Shown here one piece after another: positions 56,336 through 64,000 of a DNA stretch of 64,000 bases. How positions within the stretch are numbered: the first letter of the stretch is position 1; every line of letters begins with the position of its first letter. Source of the stretch: Luidia sarsii (Eukaryota > Echinodermata > Asteroidea > Paxillosida > Luidiidae); NCBI GenBank assembly GCA_949987565.1, contig OX465119.1:12748119-12812118 (forward strand), written 5' to 3'. The position numbers and the translations under genes were made by a program. The notes beneath the pieces are model-generated. The model did no database searches. It was given only the letters and a program-made list of their open reading frames with translations, and had not been told where the DNA came from.

Positions 56336-57230
56336 TCCGAGTTTTGAAGGACACAGGACTGTAGGCCTGCTGCACCATGCCCTCATTATTAGTCTCCATA
56401 TGCTCTACCATTCCCCCCCCCCCCCAAAAAAGAATTCACCCCTCCCTTTCAACCATTGTTTGTGGGGGGAGGTCAGAGTTTCTGTCCAGAGCAGTAATCC
56501 TCCTTAATTCACCCCCTTGTGTTGGGAAATCTGAAGGACAGTCATTTGTAAATCTAGAAGTCTGTGTCTGTTTGTGAAACGGAGCATATGGCTTTTATGC
56601 ATCATTACGATAACTTTTAATTACAGTACCCTCAAAAAAGCACACGAATTGTAGATCTTTAAAAAAAAAAAAAAAAAAAAATCAAATGCTTTCTTTAAAC
56701 CATTCCTCAAATCCTCTTAAATGCATCCCCTTGAGTGCTGAGGTAATGTGACAGGCATTATTGCGTAAAAAAAGCTCAGGTGTCATACAATACATAAAAG
56801 GCTCAACATCCGAGGAGTCGGCCCCACCCCCCCCCCCCCCTTAACAAATCCGCCCACATCCTCCTCCCCGTTCCGCAAGGATTCCCCAAGGAACAAGACA
56901 TCCTATCCCCTGCCCAGACACTTTCTTAAAGTGACCTTGACGTCCATAGATCAACCCACTGCAAAATCGTCTCGGTGGCATCTGTCTGAGCAGGAAGGAG
57001 TTTGAAGGACGAAGAGCTCATCCCTGAACGGCCAGTCCCAGGCGTCTGACTGCCACCCACCGTCTCCCCGCCAAAAAATGAAAGAACAAATCCCTGCCGA
57101 AGAAGAACACTCTACACTAATCCCCTATTTCCTACGCCTGCTTATTATAGGACTTTGCGGGTGCAGGGACATAAGGGCAAGTTACATTAGGAGTCATGGG
57201 AGGTGGCCTAGCGGTGCAGCGTGTGGGGTG

Positions 57231-57352
57231 ACGTCATAACCTTTGTTATTTTATCAGCGGATATGCTTGCGCATGCGCATTGGAAATGCATTTTGTAGGT
57301 ATCGCAGGGGAGTATTTTCTTAATAGGATAGGAAATCCCCATAGATTTGGGG
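57231..57352. repeat. Family G repeat
   Basis: CTTGCGCATGCGCATTGGAA through GGAAATCCCCATAGATTTGG matches 52067-52172 over about 105 bp with few differences. It includes the palindrome TGCGCATGCGCA. Confidence 0.75.
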
Positions 57353-58424
57353 AGACTTGTAGCGCCGGTGGTTGTTGCTGTGTACCGGGCCTTCCCGAAT
57401 CCAGGCACCACTGTTGTCCCAAGTTTTAAACCAAAGTTTTCAACTCTTTTTCAACTTTCCACAAAACAGTAACAAAAGCCAGACTGACATTCGATTGTGC
57501 CAGGTTTGACTTGCTCGTACAAATAGTAGTATACTCTGTATGACGTACTTATTAGTTCTTCTTTTTTCCACTGGTATTTGTTGTTCGCAGTTGTTTAGAG
57601 AGAGTAATTTGCGAGATCTTGTTCCTTTATTAGATTTGGGTTTTTTTTTTTCAAATACGATTTGAACTTGGCTTTGAACCTGTCTCCATCGATGGCCAGT
57701 TTGTGAGTTCCTTGGTTTATTCAACACATGGTTAGAATTCCTGATCGTTTTAGCGAGTTTTGAAAATGACACGTTGTTCAACCCCCCCCCCCTCCCTCCT
57801 CCATGGGGAATGAAAACTGGGCTGGTGCGAAGTGGTGGTCAAGTGCCAAGATGAGCTCAAATTGCAGAAATGCAGCCCGGTCAAAGTCAAATCAACTTGT
57901 CCGCCCAAAAGCTGCCCCGGCGTAAAACATGACCTGCCAGGACGGCAACCGCTGGGCCTCCTGAAAGCTCTATGCACCCTCTAAGTCTGTGTTTTCTGAA
58001 GTAGCGCTACGTTTGCTCACTTTTGTTTTTGTCGAGAGCATCGGGGGTGGGGCGAACAATTGTTAGGATGGGTCCTCTGGGTGTCGCCTTTATGAAGACC
58101 AACAACTATTGACGCTGAAAAAATATCAGGCCCGGCCCTCTTAACAGCAAGAGGGGTCTCTCAGCTCCCCAAACACTTCTCCAGCCTCTCGCTTGTTTGG
58201 GCAACTGCTGGCCGATTTATCAATCAAAATCACGGACTTCTCTTCCTCTCCATCCCCACCCCGCACGTTACCTCTCCTCCTCTCCCCCCCCCCCCCTCCA
58301 TCTCTCAGATGCTCCTAAAGTCTGGAGGGAAGATTAACTTGGCCGCTTGAGTCTGCCTTAGGGTGACGCTGTACCGTAGACTAGACGGTGGCAGGGATAA
58401 TCCTGCTTAATGCAGAGGTGTCTT

Positions 58425-59015
58425 TGCCTCCCTCCTCTTCCTCTTCCTCTGCCTCTTCCTCTTCCTCTGCCTCTTCCTCTGCCTCTGCCTTTGCCTCTGC
58501 CTCTGCCTCTGCCTCTGCCTTTGCCTCTGCCTCTGCCTTTGCCTCTGCCTCTGTCTCTGCCTCTTTTTCTGTCTCTGCCTCTGCCTCTGTCTCTGTCTCT
58601 GCCTCTGCCTCTGTCTCTGCCTCTGCCTCTGCCTCTGCCTCTGCCTCTCCTTTTCACTCTGCCTCTCCCTCTCCCCCTCCCCCTCCCTCGGCCTCTTCCT
58701 CTTTGCCTCTGCCTCTGTCTCTGTCTCTGCCTCTGCCTCTGCCTCTGCCTCTCCCTCTGCCTCTGCCTCCCCCTCTCCCTCTCCCTCTCCCTCTCCCTCT
58801 CCCTCTCCCTCTCCCTCTCCCTCTCCCTCTCCCTCTCCCTCTCCCTCTCCCTCTCCCTCTCCCTCTCCCTCTCCCTCTCCCTCTCCCTCTCCCTCTCCCT
58901 CTCCCTCTCCCTCTCCCTCTCCCTCTCCCTCTCCCTCTCCCTCTCCCTCTCCCTCTCCCTCTCCCTCTCCCTCTCCCTCTCCCTCTCCCTCTCCCTCCCC
59001 CTCTCCCTCTCACTC
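58425..59015. repeat. CTCTGC to CCCTCT hexanucleotide satellite
   Basis: CTCTGC/CTCTTCC hexamers to about 58770, then about 240 bp of near-perfect CCCTCT. Open in all plus frames and in minus RG/RD frames. Not a gene. Confidence 0.97.
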
Positions 59016-59484
59016 TTAAAAAAAAGATAAAACTACATGAATAAAATGATTCAATTAGCCAATCAGTCAGCTGAATAATGGTCTTGCTAAAGTAGAATAA
59101 TCCCTTTGTCAAATTGCCTCAAAGTCTTGAGTGGATGGGATGACTCATTAGCACAGCCTGGCAATTGAAATGAATGATCTCTCAGGCAACCATGGTATTC
59201 ATGTCGGGACAAACACATGCCGCAGTCACATATTACTCAATCACTCATAGGACCCTGTCTGCTATACAATATGCATGACCCTATACATTCCCACAGTGTG
59301 CTAGGTGGCTATATACTGTAGTCAACTGCAGTGTATGTATGTGTGGGTGTGTACATGCACAGGTATGAACATAGGTATTGTAAGCTAGCATTTTTTATTG
59401 ATTTATTTTTTGCATAGTGACTTCATAGTATAATGTATATCAACCTTGCTTTCTGCATAATAGTCAAAATCACATTGTGTAATG

Positions 59485-59555
59485 TCTCTGCCTTTGAGAA
59501 AGGTCCTGCTAGGATCGAAACGTCAGGCCCACTAAATGTTTTGAGATTTTGTAAT
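59485..59555 (+). repeat. Family B repeat core
   Basis: CTCTGCCTTTGAGAAAGGTC, CTGCTAGGATCGAAACGTCA, GGCCCACTAAATG, TTTTGAGATTTTG. An intact core without the far tail. Confidence 0.8.
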
Positions 59556-59711
59556 GTCCTTATACATATAGTCCTATGCATGGAGAAACAGAGGTCTCTG
59601 AATTACATATGTACATGTACACTGTACAGTAGTTTAACATCTGAGAAGTGACATGTACATAGTACATGTATAGTGCTTGTACATGGACAAGTACACAGAT
59701 ACCTAAATCTG

Positions 59712-60016
59712 TATCCTTGTGGAGACATTGCTTGTTCTCGTGCACTATACCAGTACAATGGCGTGAGAAACGTTTAAAATGTTTTAAAAAACGGTCCCAT
59801 TTCAACCACATTCACTTTCCTGAGTAGAAATTTGGACCGTATGTCTCTTATATATAACACTTCAACTGGCGACAGATTCTTACCCCTCACAAATTTCCCG
59901 TTTTTGAGTTATTTCCAAATACCAGTTTTGTGAAAACCTTGTGGAGACCTATACACCTTTACAATGTCCCTGTGCAGACCTATTCAACCTATTATCTTAG
60001 GTCTCCACAAGGCACT
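59712..60016. mobile_element. Inverted-end element with CCTTGTGGAGAC
   Basis: CCTTGTGGAGACATTGC (59714 on) and GGTCTCCACAAGG (ending about 60012) are inverted ends about 300 bp apart. An internal CCTTGTGGAGACCTATAC lies near 59938. Non-coding, MITE-like. Confidence 0.6.
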
Positions 60017-60574
60017 AGATTCGCGTGCATGTTAAAGATATACATGTACATAGGAAGGACAATGTCTGCTCGTGGAGGCATGTTTACATGCATGAACGTG
60101 TAATTGTGACTTCACAGTGCTCATATAATGTGCGGTGCAGCCACTGCTTGCATTTTCACTGTGCACTAGCTCTGCGTGGCATATCTGAGCACGGAACCTC
60201 GCTCTGTGATTTCATCGACCGGAGTTTCTGCACCAGCAAAAACCCTCGAATGGCAGGAGGCCGTGTGCTCGACATTATATATTCACAGCGTAGCTCGTTC
60301 GGCATGTAAAGAGGTGGTGTGTAGGCGTGGAGAATCACAGTGCTCTTGCTTCAGCCTTGCATTCTCTGTCCTGTACGACACTCCCAACAGCGCCGTCTCC
60401 CATCCACAACCCTTCCCTGTTTTTTCCCAAAACAAATCCGAGAGGGGGGGGGGGAGGTGGGTGGGAATCGAATTCTCCGTTGATCGCCGTGGGAGGATAG
60501 CTTTGCCATACAGTGTGGTCAATATTTCCATAATGCAGAGCCTGTAGCCGTCTTTTCGTCTTGTTCTGCTGCTC

Positions 60575-61195
60575 CACCTGTTTCTCTGCCTCTGCCTCTT
60601 CCTCTGTCTCTGTCTCTTCCTCTGTCTCTGTCTCTTCCTCTGCCTCTTGCCTCTTGCCTCTGCCTCTCCCTTTTCCTCTCCCTCTGCCTCTGTCTCTGCC
60701 TCTTTCTCTGCCTTTTCCTCTGTCTCTTCCTCTGTCTCTTCCTCTGTCTCTTCCTCTGTCTCTGCCTCTGCCTCTTGCCTCTGCCTCTCCCTTTTCCTCT
60801 CCCTCTGCCTCTGTCTCTGCCTCTGCCTCTTCCTCTGCCTCTTCCTCTGTCTCTGCCTCTGCCTCTTGCCTCTGCCTCTCCCTTTTCCTCTCCCTCTGTC
60901 TCTTCCTCTGTCTCTGCCTCTGCCTCTTGCCTCTCCCTTTTCCTCTCCCTCTGCCTCTGTCTCTGCCTCTTCCTCTGTCTCTGTCTCTTCCTCTGTCTCT
61001 TCTTCTGTCTCTGCCTCTGCCTCTTCCTCTTCCTCTGTCTCTTCCTCTGTCTCTGCCTCTCCCTTTTCCTCTCCCTCTGCCTCTGTCTCTGTCTCTGCCT
61101 CCGCCTCTGCCTCTCTCTCTTTGCCTTTCCCTCTCTCTCTCTCCCTCTCCCTCAATGTCTGTCTCTGACTCTTTCTCCCCCCCCCCCTCTGCCTC
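60575..61195. repeat. CTCTGC/TCTTCC hexanucleotide satellite
   Basis: About 620 bp of CTCTGCCTCTTCC with higher-order blocks marked by CTCTCCCTTTTCCTCTCCCT (five or more occurrences). It ends 200 bp before the exon at 61396. Open frames on both strands are spurious. Confidence 0.97.
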
Positions 61196-61395
61196 CCTCT
61201 CTGACATTGCCTTTATTCAACAAGGCAAATAATTCAGCAATCCGTTCTCCAATTGCCCGACATGGCATCAGATTTCCCACAAAGACACCGTGCATAATTT
61301 TGTGTAAAATCAGCCCTGCCCGACGCCCATGCATAATAATTTGTGCATTCCTATTACATAGTTTTGTGCCTGTGTGTGTTTTTTTTCCGCCCAAG

Positions 61396-61491
61396 GTCAC
61401 TCACTGAGGTTTGTCGGCATGCAGCTGTTTCAGAAGTACGACCTGATTCACACGTTCCACCTGGATCCTGCCAACCTGTACAAATGCCTAG
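61396..61491 (+). CDS. PDE7: PDE7-like phosphodiesterase, catalytic domain exon 2
   Basis: The acceptor is TTTTTTTTCCGCCCAAG and the donor GTCAGT at 61492. After completing Gly, it encodes HSLRFVGMQLFQKYDLIHTF and HLDPANLYKCL and ends one base into Val. It matches PDE7A [31 protein letters not shown] with no gap. This is helix sequence ahead of the metal site in the class I PDE fold. Both phases agree with neighbours (1 in, 1 out) and the exon is 96 bp. The donor GTCAGT is slightly non-consensus at +3. Confidence 0.9.
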
Positions 61492-62509
61492 GTCAGTTCC
61501 CTTCCCCCAGGCTCGTCCTATCTTCCAAGATCCGGCCGCCGTCTCATCAGAGCACAGAGACAAACAGCCAATTGTTCCGGGCCTGAATGCACAGCAGTTT
61601 GGTTCACGTTTATCAGCCTCCAATTTACAAGCAATGAGCACGTAGCTTGGACAAGCTGCGTCATGTCCCGGCCTCTGAGTAGCTTGTCATGCCTCTCAAT
61701 GCTTCAACGGTCGGCGGTGGCGTATTTTTGAAAATTACACCACCCGCCTTGGGTTTTTTTTCCCGCTCCGACAGTGCAAACTCGCGCTTTAAAAGAGGCT
61801 AGCCCTGCGTTACAACATCAGCCAGTGCAGCTGAACATTCAACAGCAGCTACAACTTAGCAATTAACAGCATTGTTGTGACAAAGATTATCAACAGCAGG
61901 ATGACTCCCCTCCAAAAGAAATCCCAACTGGCTAATCTCGTAGCACAACACTACTTTTTTTTTCAAGTGCGGATTCTCACTAGTACAGCGAAAAACCCGA
62001 GGGTGTGGTGTAAAGAATTATTACACTGCCTGGTGCACGTAAGATTGTGGAAAACCTGCAGTCATTTTGGGATGTAGGTCGCCAATAGCCATTGCATTCA
62101 CTGTGGGAGTGGGGGTTTATCTGGAATGGTGAGCTACCAACCTCCATATATTACATTATATTAGTCTTAAAATTTAGTAGGCCTGACGTTTCGATCCTAG
62201 CAGGACCTTTCTCAAAGGCAGAGTGACAAGGACAAAACAGATATCTGTTTTGTCCTTGTCACTCTGCCTTTGAGAAAGGTCCTGCTAGGATCGAAACGTC
62301 AGGCCCACTAAATTTTAAGATTTGCATTTTGGTAATTTTAGTCAGTAAGCAGTTTGCAACATTTTTGTATATCACATTATATTAGTATGCAGACTATATA
62401 CTCTGCATACTAGATTTCTCCTTTTCTGTTCTGGAGTCTCTTCTCACAGGCATTTTGTTAATTGGCTCGCTTTTATTTTTCCCTTCTCCCGTTTCCTCTG
62501 GGGACGCAG
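61492..62509 (+). other. PDE7: PDE7 intron (about 1 kb) with a large palindrome
   Basis: No exon was recognised. 61500-62150 has no clear repeat. A palindrome of family B repeats (62165-62320) and its tail lie before the next exon. An alternative in-frame acceptor at 62449 would extend the following exon by 60 nt. Confidence 0.75.
62165..62380. repeat. Near-perfect 156-bp palindrome of family B repeats plus tail
   Basis: 62165-62320 is an inverted repeat centred between 62242 and 62243 (CAGATATCTG) with a single mismatch (62179 against 62306). Each arm is a B core. The plus-strand tail TTTGCATTTTGGTAATTTTA, GTCAGTAAGCAGTTTGCAAC continues to about 62380. There is essentially no unpaired spacer. 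Confidence 0.9.
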
Positions 62510-62610
62510 TTGCCATAGAAACCGGGTATCACTTTGGTAATCCATATCACAATGCTCTGCATGCAGCGGACGTCACCCAAGCCATGTTCTGCTACCTCCG
62601 GGAAAACAAG
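62510..62610 (+). CDS. PDE7: PDE7-like phosphodiesterase, catalytic exon with [12 protein letters not shown]
   Basis: After completing Val, it encodes [20 protein letters not shown] then [13 protein letters not shown], ending in phase 0 at donor GTAAGG (62611). It matches PDE7[35 protein letters not shown]. The YHN histidine is the catalytic proton donor position and HAAD carries the first metal-binding histidine in class I PDEs (family knowledge). The acceptor chosen is CTCTGGGGACGCAG at 62509 because it gives the gapless alignment. A second acceptor CTCTTCTCACAG at 62449 is also in frame and stop-free, and would insert 20 mostly hydrophobic residues. Confidence 0.93.
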
Positions 62611-62685
62611 GTAAGGCTGGACCACGAGAGGACCAACAGAGGGCGCTATTTACACGATGGTCAATCCAGCCATCTATCCCATAGA

Positions 62686-62807
62686 CATAGGCCGTGTCCG
62701 AAACGGGCGTCTAGAGCTAGGTCTGGGTCTTGCCCCTATTGGAAATACATGGAGATGCGAAGACAATAGCCCTAGCCGTAGCTCTGGAAGCCCGTTTGGG
62801 ATATGGC
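62686..62807. mobile_element. Short MITE with GGCCGTGTCCGAAACGGGC terminus
   Basis: Left GGCCGTGTCCGAAACGGGCG, TCTAGAGCTAGGTCTGGG and right CCCTAGCCGTAGCTCTGGAA, GCCCGTTTGGGATATGGCC are inverted with some mismatches over about 38 bp, with a short loop. ATA-type sequence flanks both ends. Confidence 0.7.
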
Positions 62808-62810
62808 CAT

Positions 62811-63041
62811 ATGTAACCTATAGATGGACAATAGCTGGCGCCAGACTGTAATGCCTTGGAGACATAGACATATATAACCTATAGACAGATGATAGTGGGT
62901 GCCAGACTGTAATGCCATGGAGACATAGACATATATAACCTATAGACAGATGATAGTGGGTGCCAGACTGAAATGCCATGGAGACTTAGACATATATAAC
63001 CTATAGACAGATAATAGTGGGTGCCAGACTGAAATGCCTTA
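62811..63041. repeat. 61-bp minisatellite
   Basis: Four consecutive copies of a unit with AACCTATAGACAGATGATAG, TGGGTGCCAGACTGTAATGC and CATGGAGACATAGACATATA. The first is the most diverged and the last is truncated. A related CTATAGGTTATG / CTATAGACAGACAAC sequence reappears near 63270-63345. Confidence 0.9.
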
Positions 63042-63344
63042 AAAGTACGGGCGGAAGTGAAGACTGCCGCCATGCACATAAAACAACGTACGTGCATGAG
63101 CAATACTGCGTAGTGTCATAGAACCACAGGCAAATTTTGAATGCGCATCATGCCACAAATACAAACATGTGGTGCTGCTCTTTACTTTCCACCCATACTT
63201 TACCGCTAGTCAAATCCCCCGATTGCATTACAGTATCCTGACGTCATTTCTAATGGTCTCTGACCGTCTATAGGTTATGTATACATGTACCTATGATCTA
63301 TACATCCACTGACATAATATAATCTATAGACAGACAACAAATAT

Positions 63345-63535
63345 TCCTTTTGAGAAAGGTCCTGCTAGGATTGGAACATCAGGCGCTCTTTATTTTTTGA
63401 GAAGTCAATTAATAGATTTGCCTTTGAGAGAGGTCCTGCTAGGATCGAAACGTCAGGCCCTCTAACTTTTGAGATTTACGTAGTCTTATTGCAGGTCATT
63501 TTTAGTCAGTAAGCAGTTTGCAACAGTTTTTTTGT
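63345..63535 (+). repeat. Two direct family B copies
   Basis: Copy 1: TTTTGAGAAAGGTCCTGCTA, GGATTGGAACATCAGGCGCT. Copy 2: CTTTGAGAGAGGTCCTGCTA, GGATCGAAACGTCAGGCCCT with the full tail CAGGTCATTTTTAGTCAGTA, AGCAGTTTGCAACAG. Confidence 0.8.
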
Positions 63536-63617
63536 ATTTAATTGATTTACCAACTCGTTTCTCAGCTATGCTTTTTCATCTTTCTTTTCTTCCAAACCAA
63601 AACGAACACTTGGGCAG

Positions 63618-63749
63618 CTTCGGGAGCATTTGACCCCTCTGGAGGTCATGGTGGCCATCTTGGCGTCGGCGACCCATGACCTTGACCACCCAGGGGTCAA
63701 CCAGGTGTTTCTCATAGCAACCAGCAACCACTTGGCAGACCTCTATGGG
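63618..63749 (+). CDS. PDE7: PDE7-like phosphodiesterase, metal-site exon [11 protein letters not shown]
   Basis: The acceptor CACTTGGGCAG ends at 63617 and the donor GTGAGT is at 63750. The exon is 132 bp in phase 0 at both ends and encodes [40 protein letters not shown] and DLYG. It matches PDE7[41 protein letters not shown]. The HD of THDLDH are the second metal-binding histidine and an aspartate of the class I PDE signature. Gln after PGVN, where most PDEs have Asn, is shared with vertebrate PDE7 and supports the subfamily call. The glutamine-switch, third-metal-ligand and C-terminal regions must lie in later exons beyond the window, so the gene is partial here. Confidence 0.93.
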
Positions 63750-64000
63750 GTGAGTCACCATGGCGATGATCGCTCTTTGAAAGAAATACAGGAACATTTT
63801 TGATAAGTCAAATCTCAACAGGACAGGCTCATAAATTGACTTGAGAAGTTGTACCATTGTTTTTACTACTGAAGGGAATAGAATCCTTGTTTGATTTAAC
63901 AGGAGTTTTGAGTTATCAGAATTTGACTTAATATCGAGATTTCACTTTAGTGATAAAACAAATGTCTTGGTCAGTTCCTGTCTCTCGCGAGATCCGATCA
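63750..64000 (+). other. PDE7: Start of the next PDE7 intron, cut by the window end
   Basis: No coding sequence similar to the next PDE7 segment (VLENHHWRSA type) is visible before 64000. Confidence 0.7.

Larger units (their letters stand above)
54823..61395 (+). other. PDE7: PDE7 intron (about 6.6 kb)
   Basis: Contains a family C MITE, family G and B copies, a TIR element and two hexanucleotide satellites. 54850-55980, 56350-57230, 57400-58420 and 59060-59470 show no recognised gene, only homopolymer runs and short frames. Confidence 0.7.
62611..63617 (+). other. PDE7: PDE7 intron (about 1 kb)
   Basis: Occupied almost wholly by a small MITE, a 61-bp minisatellite and family B copies. No exon. 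63060-63330 is otherwise featureless. Confidence 0.75.

Noticed and set aside
60283..61207. 290-codon minus-strand glutamate/arginine frames
   Set aside because: They are hexanucleotide satellite translations, overlapping in two frames, and antisense to the PDE7 intron.

Overview
The window is eukaryotic genomic DNA. It has GT-AG introns of 1 to 30 kb, dense microsatellites, many short dispersed inverted-repeat elements and no operon-like coding. One gene is recognisable: a plus-strand cyclic-nucleotide phosphodiesterase of the PDE7 family. Its exons are too short for long open frames and were found by reading conserved peptides and checking splice phases. The abundance of TACATGTAC palindromes, the tRNA-derived SINEs and the MITE load suggest a marine invertebrate, perhaps an echinoderm. 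The organism call is inference only.

Gene layout. A first coding exon at 3633-3695 ends in phase 0. It is followed by exons at 34064-34124, 48156-48245, 51630-51790, 54759-54822, 61396-61491, 62510-62610 and 63618-63749. Every junction is phase-compatible and the joined frame is 256 codons. It aligns by eye, almost without gaps, to vertebrate PDE7A/PDE7B from the RRGAIS motif to the first half of the catalytic domain ([16 protein letters not shown] and [11 protein letters not shown] blocks). The rest of the catalytic domain lies beyond position 64000. A second, alternative first exon at 40900-40984 ends in phase 1 and fits the exon at 48156 directly, giving a 243-codon partial frame with a different N terminus. 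It lies downstream of about 1.6 kb of low-repeat, CpG-containing sequence that looks like an internal promoter and 5' UTR.

Region by region. 1-3632: repeats, then a probable 5' UTR/promoter zone. 3.7-34 kb: first intron, packed with MITEs, SINEs, microsatellites and a 200-base assembly gap (8801-9000). 34-48 kb: an octamer pyrimidine satellite over 1 kb long, tRNA-SINEs and the alternative promoter. 48-64 kb: the exon-dense part, where polypyrimidine satellites sit next to several splice acceptors and a 156-bp near-perfect palindrome lies between two catalytic-domain exons.

Mobile and repeat content. At least ten families recur. The most unusual carries a 16-nt hairpin identical, or compensatorily changed, relative to the metazoan histone-mRNA 3' stem-loop, followed by a purine-rich AAAGAG-like element, inside terminal inverted repeats. 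Another, present in at least 12 places and often as inverted pairs, carries a conserved hairpin followed by GAAACGTCAGGC. Almost all long microsatellites are pyrimidine-rich on the strand that matches the PDE7 transcript.
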